This document shows, in pieces, positions 1 to 5,362 of a DNA stretch of 5,362 bases (positions are counted from its first letter, which is position 1; each line of letters begins with the position of its first letter). Below the pieces are notes generated by a model. It did not search any database. It had not been told where the DNA came from and saw only the letters and a program-made list of their open reading frames with translations. Source of the DNA: Candidatus Sulfopaludibacter sp. SbA3 (GTDB taxonomy: Bacteria > Acidobacteriota > Terriglobia > Bryobacterales > Bryobacteraceae); NCBI GenBank assembly GCA_900290315.1, contig OKRF01000102.1, positions 17,338 through 22,699 of the forward strand. The letters are read 5' to 3'. The translations under genes and the position numbers were made by a program.

Positions 1-11
1 TTGGAGTGATC

Positions 12-17
12 TAAAAT
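12..17 (+). promoter_or_regulatory. Possible -10 box of the first gene
   Basis: TAAAAT matches the sigma-70 -10 consensus TATAAT at five of six bases and lies 10 bases before the GTG start at 28. Transcription would then start almost at the start codon, giving a very short leader, which would explain why no Shine-Dalgarno sequence is well placed: the only GGAG (3-6) is about 21 bases from the GTG. The -35 element would lie outside the window, so this is weak support. Confidence 0.22.
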
Positions 18-27
18 AACGAGCGGC

Positions 28-942
28 GTGAGAGTAAACTTTATTTCCCTTGCGGTGTTGATATCGTCGAGTGCTCTTTTCGGGCAAGTGCCTTCGCTAC
101 CCCAGCAACCACCTGATTCGATCTTAGCTGCGGTGAAAGCAGCGTATCAACGCGAATTCGGAGAGACGATTGAACATCCGGCGATCTATAACAATCCGCG
201 GGCAGTCGACTGCCGGGGCGAAGGGCACCTCACGACTACTGCCTATCTGAAATCGGGCCTCACCACCACGTTACTTTCGATGTACATGTCTCGCGATGGT
301 GTCAGCGTCATTCGCAGGGACCGGACACAGGTCTCACTGGCGCCAGCCGGTACGATTCGGGTGCTGGTTGTTCTCGTGCGGTATCCCGAGACCGTCACGG
401 CAGACGCTCTTGGTTTCTGGGAGGACGCCCAAAAGCAGATCAACGAAGACCACACGGCTTTTGCGAAGAGCCGAGGCTACAACGCGCCGGTTGTCGCTTT
501 CGACAATACCAACATTGTGATCGATCCGGATCAGCTCCACGACCCGCACAGTCCCGCCTCGGTTCGCACGGCGGCCGAGCGCCACGGCATCTCTTCCGCT
601 GATTACCAGATCGTCATGGCGATAGACATCAATCCGCGGGAAAGTGCAGGTGGCCTCTCGATCAATTCCGAAAGGTCCGTGTACGTCGGAAACTACTCGC
701 ATTGGAAAACGCCGCTCGGCGCGCGGGAATGGAAGATGATCGCCAGAACCGCATACCATCATGAAGTGGCACACCACTGGGGATGGCCTGGCACACATGA
801 TTGGGCTGGAGCTTGTGGTGGCGGCTCGCCGGAGTATGCGCCGTTCATCGCGCCGCCCATCCTGTTTGGCTGGGAGGATCTCCAGGGTAAACATGTGCCC
901 GAGATCTTGAGTGAGACTCCGTACCGTCGCGTCGCTAAATAA
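28..942 (+). CDS. Secreted protein with metallopeptidase-like HExxH motif
   Basis: A 304-residue protein starting at GTG. Residues 1-20 (MRVNFISLAVLISSSALFGQ) look like a Sec signal peptide: a basic residue, a hydrophobic core, then a small residue near the likely cut. The product is therefore probably exported. I do not recognise a named family. Residues about 110-225 form an alternating strand/helix region, with RVLVVLVRYP (111-120) as a probable core strand. Residues 244-259 carry HHEVAHHWGWPGTHDW. This is the metzincin-type zinc motif HExxHxxG (H245, E246, H249, G252), but the next histidine is at 257, two residues later than the canonical third ligand. Two cysteines (C62, C263) could form a disulfide. 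It is probably a zinc-dependent hydrolase or a degenerate relative; activity is not shown. The gene is separated from the downstream operon by more than 600 bases, so the two are unlikely to be cotranscribed. The start is supported by the signal peptide following it directly. Confidence 0.8.
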   Translation: MRVNFISLAVLISSSALFGQVPSLPQQPPDSILAAVKAAYQREFGETIEHPAIYNNPRAVDCRGEGHLTTTAYLKSGLTTTLLSMYMSRDGVSVIRRDRTQVSLAPAGTIRVLVVLVRYPETVTADALGFWEDAQKQINEDHTAFAKSRGYNAPVVAFDNTNIVIDPDQLHDPHSPASVRTAAERHGISSADYQIVMAIDINPRESAGGLSINSERSVYVGNYSHWKTPLGAREWKMIARTAYHHEVAHHWGWPGTHDWAGACGGGSPEYAPFIAPPILFGWEDLQGKHVPEILSETPYRRVAK

Positions 943-1065
943 GCTCCGCGTTCCCGGAAAACTCCGACACACAGTTGGTCCCCGCTAGAGCATCGAGATT
1001 TGGGTGCGGCCGCGTAAGGGTTCCGCCGCCATCTGTTCGCGCTGCCATCAGCATGCGCCCGGTTA

Positions 1066-1460
1066 CGATCATCGAGCTTTCAATGCCTACCGGGGCCTGA
1101 CACGCCAAGTCATGATCATGACCCCAGGCGACGAAGCGAAATCGATGCCGCTCTCGGCCAGGCCGTCACCTGGGCCTCCGAAGCCAAGAACCTCAACCTC
1201 AGCGGCGCGTCGAACGCAACATGCTCAGGCTCAAACAGCTACAAGCCGAGCGCAAAGCCGCCCTCCAACAAGTCGTGGAAGAAGCCACCCTGCTAGCGCA
1301 ATTCGCCGCCAGCAAGGGAGAACCATACGACGTCGAGCGCGACTTCCCGCCCGAAGCCCACCCCCACAATTTGCTTTTTCGCTCGCCAAAATCGCTCATC
1401 TGCCCAGCCATAATCGCCGCCTCAACGCCGCCAAAAAGCAGTGCGAAGCCGCTAGGCGGT
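1066..1460 (+). pseudogene. Decayed gene fragment of an uncharacterised acidobacterial-type protein family
   Basis: No single frame is convincing, but protein-like sequence passes from frame to frame in order. Frame 2 (1066-1128) gives FNAYRGLTRQVMIMTPGDEA. Frame 1 (1129-1200) gives SEIDAALGQAVTWASEAKN. Frame 3 (1203 to about 1362) gives RRVERNMLRLKQLQAERKAA and ends DFPPEAHPHN. Frame 2 resumes near 1360 with PPQFAFSLAKIAHL and NRRLNAAKK. The charged, helical central segment and the smooth joins indicate a gene damaged by at least two small deletions plus a single-base loss near 1357-1363. From memory, the pieces resemble an abundant uncharacterised protein of roughly 300 residues in Acidobacteriota, which would place a deletion of about 26-29 bases at 1200/1201 and a larger one near 1128. 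The function of the family is not known to me. The segment from 943 to 1065 has no recognisable content, and the start of the gene is lost. Confidence 0.55.
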
Positions 1461-1467
1461 TGGTAAC

Positions 1468-1488
1468 GCCGGCGATCTTGTCGCCGGT
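1468..1488. repeat. Perfect 7-bp inverted repeat (intergenic hairpin)
   Basis: CCGGCGA (1469-1475) pairs perfectly with TCGCCGG (1481-1487) around the loop TCTTG, and a G-T wobble (1468/1488) can extend the stem to 8 bp. It lies directly after the decayed gene. No T-run follows, so it is not a classical intrinsic terminator. The next 20 bases (CGGCGAGCGGAGCGAGCCG, 1490-1508) contain a second, imperfect 4-bp-ended palindrome, so the element looks like a compact double hairpin of the kind dispersed between genes in GC-rich genomes. Confidence 0.45.
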
Positions 1489-1510
1489 ACGGCGAGCGGA
1501 GCGAGCCGCA

Positions 1511-1537
1511 CAACCCCCAACCCCCAACCCCAACCCC
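1511..1537. repeat. Telomere-like C-rich tandem repeat, potential G-quadruplex on the minus strand
   Basis: Four consecutive units of AAC4-5 follow one C: two units with five C (1512-1518, 1519-1525) and two with four C (1526-1531, 1532-1537). The minus strand therefore reads G4-TT-G4-TT-G5-TT-G5. That is four runs of at least four guanines with two-base loops, a textbook intramolecular G-quadruplex pattern. It ends 39 bases before the ATG at 1577, on the template strand of the operon. A regulatory role is possible but unproven; it could also be a simple sequence expansion. Confidence 0.8.
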
Positions 1538-1576
1538 GGTCCCACCGCCCGCTTTGTGGCAAACTAAATCTACTCC

Positions 1577-2744
1577 ATGCTGCCTGATCACGAAATCCAA
1601 ACCCTGCGCGCCCGCTTCCCCATCCTCCAGCAGAAAACGTACCTCTACAACTGCTCGCAAGGGGCGCTACAACTGCTCGCAAGGGGCGCTCAGCGACGCT
1701 GTAGAGGCTGCCATGCAGGAGTACGCCGCCAGTTGGCGCACCTCCGCGGCACCCTGGGACGAATGGATGAATGCCTATGACACCTTGCGCTGCGATTTCG
1801 CCCGCTTCATCAACGCCGCGCCGGAAGAGGTAGCGATCGTCGCCAGCGCTTCCGCCGGCATCAACCCCATCGCCAGCGCGCTGCCATTCGATTATCGAAC
1901 CAAGGTGGTCATGAGCGAGTATGAATTCCCCACCATGGGACATATCTGGCTGGCGCAGCAGCCGCGCGGAGCCCGCGTCCAGTTTCTGAAAGGCCTCGAT
2001 AACACCATGCCCGTGGAATGTTACCGCGCCGCCGTGAATGAGCACACCGCCATCGTGCCGCTGACCCACGTTTCGTTCCTCAACGGCTTCCGCTCGGACG
2101 TCGCAGCGGTCACCCGCATCGCGCATGACAACGGGGCCCTGGTCTTTCTCGATGGCTACCAGGATTGCGGCACGCGCCCGCTGGACGTCAAAGAACTGGG
2201 CGTCGACTTCTTTGTCACCGGTGCCCTGAAGTACCTGCTGGGGCCCCCCGGCATCGCCTTCCTGTACGTCCGGCGCGAGCTCATTGAAGCGCTCACCCCC
2301 ACCATCACCAGTTGGATGTCGCAGCGTGACGTCTTCGCCTTCCGCACCACCCACCTCGACCCGGCGCCCGAAGCGCGCCGCTTCGAATGCGGCACTCCCG
2401 CCATCCCCAACATCTACCTGGCGCGCGCCGCACTCAAGCTGCTCACCAGCGTGGGCATGGAAAACGTGGCGGCGCAGATCGAACGCCTGGCTCGCGCCTT
2501 CATGGATGGCGCAGGCGCTCTCGGCATCGCCTGCAAGACACCCGCCGATACCGTGGGCCCGCTGGTGGTGTTGCGCTCCAGCGATCCCGCCGCCCTCATC
2601 GCCAGACTGACAGCCCGCGGCATCGTGGCGTCCGCCCGGCTGGATGGCGTCCGCTTCGCCTTCCACTTCTACAACACCATGGACGACGTCGCCGTGGCCC
2701 TTGCCGCCCTGCAGGAAAACCTGGACCTGATGGTGCTTGCGTGA
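1577..2744 (+). CDS. Class V (fold-type I) PLP-dependent aminotransferase/kynureninase-like enzyme, frameshifted by a 22-bp duplication
   Basis: The gene is continuous only if one copy of the duplication at 1645-1690 is removed. From ATG 1577 the first frame gives a good enzyme N-terminus (MLPDHEIQTLRARFPILQQK, then TYLYNCSQGAL), but with two copies it runs into a stop at 1778-1780. The rest, to TGA 2742-2744, is in the next frame. The reconstructed protein has 381 residues, normal for the family. PLP-binding features in repaired numbering: DGYQ (D185 and Q188, cofactor ring contacts) and TGALKYLLGPPG with K211 as the probable Schiff-base lysine; ECGTPAIPN follows in the C-terminal half. The family includes cysteine desulfurases, kynureninases and epimerases, and the neighbours favour a kynureninase-like or amino-acid lyase/transaminase role in the cytosol. 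As it stands, a product could come only from a TTG at 1554, which gives an out-of-frame S/T/K-rich N-terminus, or from an internal ATG at 1713, which loses about 40 residues of the N-terminal arm. No clear ribosome binding site precedes 1577. The last bases overlap the permease start (GTGA). Confidence 0.85.
1645..1690 (+). repeat. 22-bp perfect tandem duplication inside the aminotransferase gene
   Basis: The unit CTACAACTGC-TCGCAAGGGGCG occupies 1645-1666 and is repeated without mismatch at 1667-1688; two more matching bases (CT) follow. Since 22 is 3n+1, the extra copy shifts the reading frame. YNCSQGAL is encoded at both copies, in frame 2 for the first and in frame 3 for the second, so each frame reads sensible enzyme sequence on only one side of the duplication. 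Confidence 0.97.
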
Positions 2745-4141
2745 AGCCTGCTGCCGGCGCTATCGAGCAGGGCGAGCAGCTTTCCCGGCAGCTCTCCAGC
2801 GGCCAGTTGAGCATGATCGCCATTGGCGGCGCCATCGGCACCGGGCTCTTCCTCGGCAGTTCGCTCGCCGTGCACACCGCCGGTCCGGGCGTGATTCTCA
2901 GCTACGGGATCGGCGCCGTCATCACGCTGATTTTCATGGGGGCGCTATCGGAGATGGCGGTGGCACATCCCACCGCCGGCTCCTTCGGCGTCTATGCCGA
3001 GATATATCTGAATCCCTGGGCCGGCTTCACCGTGCGCTATACGTATTGGGCGGCGCAATGCATCGCTATCGGTGGTGAGGCCACCGCCATCGCGATCTAC
3101 TGTCAGTGGTGGTTCCCGCGGACGCCCAAGTGGATCTGGGTGCTGGCGTTCGCCATCGCCCTGCTCTACGTGAATGCGCGCAGCGTGGGCAGTTTCGGCA
3201 GCTTCGAATATTGGTTCGCCATGGTCAAGGTGGTGGCCCTCGTGCTCTTTATCGTGCTGGGTGCGGCCCTCCTCATGGGAATCGGGCCTGCGCCCGCTAT
3301 CGGCCTTTCTAACCTGACCAGTCATGGCGGCTTCCTGGCCACCGGCTGGCGTGGCGTCTGGATGGCTATGGTCTTCGTGATCTTCGGCTACATGGGAACC
3401 GAAGTCGTGGCGGTGACTGCCGGAGAGGCGCGCGATCCCGAAACCGCCGTGCCCCGCGCCATGCGCAACATGGTGGGGCGCCTGATTGTCTTCTACCTGG
3501 GCGCCATCGTCGTGCTCATCGCCATCGTGCCTTGGACCCGGATTCAGCCCGGGGCGGATGTCACGGCCAGTCCGTTCGTCAAGGTCTTCCAGTTGATCGG
3601 CGTGCCGGCCGCCGCGCACATCGTCAACTTCGTAGTCATCACGGCGGCTGCCTCCAGCATGAACTGCAATCTCTACCTGGTGAGCCGCATGATGTTCTCG
3701 CTGGCGCGCGGCGGATACGCTCCCGCGGTATTCGGCCGCGTGTCCGCGCGCGGCACGCCGGTCCCCGCGCTCCTGGTATCCGCCGCCGGATTGGGCGTCG
3801 CCATCCTGGTGGCTTTCCTGTACCCCGATAGCGCCTTTGTCTATCTCTTCGGCGTCTCGCTGTTCGGCGGGCTTTATGCGTGGCTCATCATCTTCGTTAC
3901 GCATCTGGCGTTCCGGCCCAAATGGGAAGCCGCCGGACACGCGCGCCTGCCCGTACGCCTCATCGGGTATCCTTATACTTCGCTGCTGGGAACGGCGGCC
4001 CTCACTGCGATTCTGGCGACTACATGGTGGGTGGAAGGCATGCGCGTGACGCTCATCGCCGGTCTGCCCTGGCTGGCGATTCTCACCGCCGTCTACTACT
4101 TCAACAGGAGCGTGCAACCCAAATGCAACCCGATATCCTGA
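2741..4141 (+). CDS. APC-family amino acid permease
   Basis: A 466-residue integral membrane protein expected to import an amino acid across the cytoplasmic membrane with protons. The start is GTG 2741, whose last two bases begin the TGA of the preceding gene (GTGA), a classical coupled start; the hydrophilic N-terminus followed by the first membrane helix fits it. The family signature of helix 1, GGAIGTGLFLGS, is at residues 29-40. About twelve hydrophobic segments can be counted (roughly 24-44, 49-72, 98-121, 132-148, 157-180, 203-226, 246-265, 290-310, 343-362, 366-390, 411-430, 436-455). The conserved region around helix 6 and the next loop, GTEVVAVTAGEARDPETAVP (219-238), has the usual AGEaxxP pattern. 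Length is normal for the AAT/GABA-permease branch. Specificity cannot be read from the sequence; the flanking enzymes suggest an aromatic or tryptophan-derived amino acid. Because of the coupling, the frameshift in the upstream gene may lower its translation. Confidence 0.92.
   Translation: MKPAAGAIEQGEQLSRQLSSGQLSMIAIGGAIGTGLFLGSSLAVHTAGPGVILSYGIGAVITLIFMGALSEMAVAHPTAGSFGVYAEIYLNPWAGFTVRYTYWAAQCIAIGGEATAIAIYCQWWFPRTPKWIWVLAFAIALLYVNARSVGSFGSFEYWFAMVKVVALVLFIVLGAALLMGIGPAPAIGLSNLTSHGGFLATGWRGVWMAMVFVIFGYMGTEVVAVTAGEARDPETAVPRAMRNMVGRLIVFYLGAIVVLIAIVPWTRIQPGADVTASPFVKVFQLIGVPAAAHIVNFVVITAAASSMNCNLYLVSRMMFSLARGGYAPAVFGRVSARGTPVPALLVSAAGLGVAILVAFLYPDSAFVYLFGVSLFGGLYAWLIIFVTHLAFRPKWEAAGHARLPVRLIGYPYTSLLGTAALTAILATTWWVEGMRVTLIAGLPWLAILTAVYYFNRSVQPKCNPIS
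4106..4110 (+). promoter_or_regulatory. Shine-Dalgarno AGGAG for the cyclase gene
   Basis: AGGAG inside the end of the permease gene lies 12 bases before ATG 4123. This is slightly long but usable, and it favours 4123 over the in-frame ATG at 4141, which is 30 bases away but forms a TGATG stop-start overlap with the permease. Confidence 0.5.
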
Positions 4142-4902
4142 TGCAATTTGCCCAGGCGCTGGCCGGCGGCGCCATTCGCGTCATCGACCTCAGCCAGCCG
4201 CTGGACAGTGCCACCGCCATCATTCAGCTTCCTCCCGACTTCGGCCAGACCTGGCCGTTCCGCCTGGAAGAGATCTCGCGCTACGATAGCCGCGGGCCAG
4301 CCTGGTACTGGAACAACTTCTCCTGCGGTGAGCATACCGGCACGCATTTCGATGCCCCCGTCCACTGGGTAAGCGGCAAGGACCATCCGGGCAACGCCAC
4401 TGACTCCATCCCGGTGCAGAAATTCATCGCGCCGGCTTGCGTCATCGATGTCTCGGGCGAAGCGGCGGCGGACCCGGATTTCCTACTCACGCCGCAGCAC
4501 GTGGAAGGCTGGGAAGGGGTGCACGGCCGCATCGAGGCCGGATCGTGGCTGCTGATGCGCACGGATTGGTCCCGGCGCCGCGGCCCCGAATTCGCCAACA
4601 GGAAAGAGGACGGCTCGCATGTGCCTGGCCCGCATCCCGGCCTGGTGCCGTTCCTGGCCCGTGAGCGCGATGTCATCGGCTTTGGCTCTGAAGGCGTAGG
4701 TACCGATGCCGGGCAGGCCTTCCGCTTCGATCCGCCCTTTCCCTGCCACAGCATCATGCATGGGAGTAATAAGTTCGGTCTGGCCAGCCTGGCGAATCTC
4801 GATCGGCTCCCGCCGAAGGGCGCGATTCTGCTGACTCCGCCCCTCAAGATTGTGAACGGCTCCGGAAGTCCGTGCCGGGTGCTGGCCCTGGTGCAAGGGT
4901 GA
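4123..4902 (+). CDS. Metal-dependent cyclase-family hydrolase (kynurenine formamidase/isatin hydrolase-like)
   Basis: A 259-residue soluble protein with no signal peptide, so cytosolic. The family metal-binding signature HxGTHxDxPxH is complete: H71-TGTH75-F-D77-APVH81. Further conserved-looking residues are D195 in VGTDAG and H209/H213 in PCHSIMHG. Members hydrolyse cyclic amides or formamides with Mn or Zn: kynurenine formamidase (KynB) releases formate from N-formylkynurenine, and isatin hydrolase opens isatin to isatinate. The length (about 260, against about 210 for typical KynB) and the segments WYWNNFSCGEHTGTHFDAP and GTDAGQAFRFDPP resemble, from memory, the isatin-hydrolase branch more than KynB. 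Substrate remains an inference. The gene overlaps the permease by 19 bases; an alternative start at 4141 would remove six residues and make a TGATG junction. It is the last gene of the operon. Confidence 0.9.
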   Translation: MQPDILMQFAQALAGGAIRVIDLSQPLDSATAIIQLPPDFGQTWPFRLEEISRYDSRGPAWYWNNFSCGEHTGTHFDAPVHWVSGKDHPGNATDSIPVQKFIAPACVIDVSGEAAADPDFLLTPQHVEGWEGVHGRIEAGSWLLMRTDWSRRRGPEFANRKEDGSHVPGPHPGLVPFLARERDVIGFGSEGVGTDAGQAFRFDPPFPCHSIMHGSNKFGLASLANLDRLPPKGAILLTPPLKIVNGSGSPCRVLALVQG

Positions 4903-4925
4903 CCGCAAAGCGGTGGCAGGCGATT

Positions 4926-4948
4926 GATTTCGCCGCTTTTGCGAAATC
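4926..4948 (+). terminator. Perfect 8-bp hairpin after the operon, candidate terminator
   Basis: GATTTCGC (4926-4933) pairs perfectly with GCGAAATC (4941-4948) around the 7-base loop CGCTTTT, beginning 24 bases after the stop of the last operon gene. Position suits a transcription end, but no U-run follows the stem, so it may instead be a 3'-end stabilising structure or part of the repeat described at 4926-5061. Confidence 0.35.
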
Positions 4949-5061
4949 TGTTGCCTCTCTCGAAAATCCTGAGCCGCGAACCCGCCGCAAACCGTGCCAC
5001 CCTCGAAAATCCCCAGCCGGTTCGCCGCCTTTTGGCGAATCTTCGTGCCTGGCTCGAGTTT
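4926..5061. repeat. Degenerate intergenic repeat with twin hairpins
   Basis: Three units share TGCC, four bases ending in C, then TCGA: 4952-4963, 4995-5006 and 5046-5057, spaced 43 and 51 bases. The first two continue identically as AAAATCC. The first and third are preceded by related hairpins: 4926-4948, and 5019-5041 (TTCGCC/GGCGAA core with loop GCCTTTT, extended by a G-T and a G-C pair). The second hairpin differs from the first partly by one extra C in the left arm and one extra G in the right arm, which keeps the stem paired. The middle unit retains CGCCGC (4983-4988) but not the hairpin. Function unknown. Confidence 0.55.
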
Positions 5062-5114
5062 GCCCCTGCGCGAAACCCCGACGGGTTCCCCCTGCCATTT
5101 TCATCCGGGCGAGT

Positions 5115-5127
5115 GAGGCTTCGCCTC
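5115..5127 (-). terminator. Small hairpin between convergent genes
   Basis: GAGGC (5115-5119) pairs with GCCTC (5123-5127) around TTC. GGCG (5108-5111) can also pair with CGCC (5134-5137), giving an interrupted longer stem immediately after the stop of the minus-strand zinc-ribbon gene. Position fits transcription termination of that gene, but the stem is short and no T-run is seen on either strand. Confidence 0.28.
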
Positions 5128-5137
5128 CTGAGCCGCC

Positions 5138-5362
5138 TTACGTCAACGCCGCCCCGCAATGGGCGCAGTGGGTCCAGCCCGGTTGCGGCACGCGGTGGCA
5201 TTGGGGACAGGCCGGCGTCAGGGTGGCGCCGCATCTCGGACAGTAGGCGAAACGAGCGTCCGCCAGTAACCCACATTTGGTGCAGTGGGCGGCCAGCGGC
5301 TCGCGCAGCAGGAAGTACAGGATGATGCCGATGCCGCTGGGTGCGATCACGGCCAGCAGCGT
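5138..5362 (-). CDS. Membrane-anchored double zinc-ribbon protein, C-terminal part only
   Basis: Only the last 74 residues are in the window; the frame is open to the window edge, so the real start lies beyond 5362. A GTG at 5350 is possible but would leave a protein that starts inside the hydrophobic segment. Visible residues 1-19 (TLLAVIAPSGIGIILYFLL) look like a transmembrane helix. Four CxxC pairs follow: C27/C30, C41/C44, C52/C55 and C66/C69, each with the CxxCG or CxxCH knuckle pattern. This makes two rubredoxin-like zinc ribbons, probably facing the cytosol. Such domains bind zinc and often mediate protein or nucleic-acid contacts; the specific role is unknown. The stop codon TAA is at 5140-5138, and the gene converges on the operon, so it is probably a separate transcription unit. 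Confidence 0.75.
   Translation of the reverse strand, partial: TLLAVIAPSGIGIILYFLLREPLAAHCTKCGLLADARFAYCPRCGATLTPACPQCHRVPQPGWTHCAHCGAALT

Noticed and set aside
1511..1537. A real telomere or replicon end, or a CRISPR-like array
   Set aside because: Ordinary coding sequence continues on both sides and the units are 6-7 bases with no spacers.
1557..1565. Extended -10 promoter (TG-G-CAAACT) before the operon
   Set aside because: Only three of six -10 bases match and no -35-like hexamer lies at the right distance; too weak to list.
1004..1567. A 187-residue open frame as an intact gene
   Set aside because: The middle is low-complexity S/P/R/A sequence while better protein-like sequence lies in the other two frames; only its two ends belong to the decayed gene.
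1554..1644. TTG 1554 as the true start of the PLP enzyme
   Set aside because: The resulting N-terminus is a Ser/Thr/Lys-rich out-of-frame reading of a better N-terminus starting at ATG 1577 in the neighbouring frame; it is open only by chance.
1452..2666. Long open frame of 404 residues on the minus strand
   Set aside because: It lies antisense to the PLP enzyme, is rich in G, A, H, D and R as expected from the complement of GC-rich codons, and shows no domain; it is a shadow.
2945..4117. Open frame of 390 residues on the minus strand
   Set aside because: Antisense to the permease, extremely hydrophilic (H, D, E, R, G), a typical complement of a membrane-protein gene.
3880..4122. N-terminal extension of the hydrolase back to 3880
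   Set aside because: It would overlap the permease C-terminus by over 250 bases in another frame and shows no conserved-looking sequence; ATG 4123 has a Shine-Dalgarno sequence.
4281..5276. Open frame of 331 residues on the minus strand across the hydrolase and the intergenic repeats
   Set aside because: It overlaps the well-supported hydrolase and the zinc-ribbon gene, and its composition is arginine- and proline-rich without motifs.

Overview
The window is GC-rich, gene-dense bacterial DNA. Codon style, the short or absent leaders, and a decayed gene that resembles (from memory) an uncharacterised family common in Acidobacteriota suggest a Solibacter/Bryobacter-like soil acidobacterium. 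This is an inference; there is no rRNA or marker gene to prove it.

Layout. (1) 28-942 (+): a secreted protein with a signal peptide and a zinc-metallopeptidase-like HExxH motif of unusual spacing. (2) 943-1576: 634 bases without an intact gene. Nothing is recognisable in 943-1065. 1066-1460 is a decayed coding sequence readable only by moving through three frames. It is followed by a perfect hairpin (1469-1487) and a telomere-like C-rich repeat (1511-1537) whose complement could fold as a G-quadruplex. (3) 1577-4902 (+): a compact three-gene operon: a class V (fold-type I) PLP enzyme, an APC-family amino acid permease, and a metal-dependent cyclase-family hydrolase of the kynurenine formamidase/isatin hydrolase type. 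The genes overlap (GTGA between genes 1 and 2; a 19-base overlap between genes 2 and 3), so their translation is probably coupled. (4) 4903-5137: a structured intergenic region with two related 8-bp-stem hairpins and a thrice-repeated TGCC-N4-TCGA motif. (5) 5138-5362 (-): the C-terminal part of a membrane-anchored double zinc-ribbon protein that runs off the window and converges on the operon.

How the genes work together. The permease would import an amino acid or related compound. The hydrolase would open a ring or cleave an amide of an aromatic (indole- or kynurenine-like) compound, and the PLP enzyme would act on an amino-acid intermediate. The exact substrate cannot be read from sequence.

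The most striking observation is that the first operon gene is broken in its codon 30-31 region by a perfect 22-bp tandem duplication (1645-1690). Removing one copy restores one continuous 381-residue enzyme. This could be a recent knockout, a reversible slippage switch, or an assembly error. It matters because it would also uncouple translation of the downstream genes.
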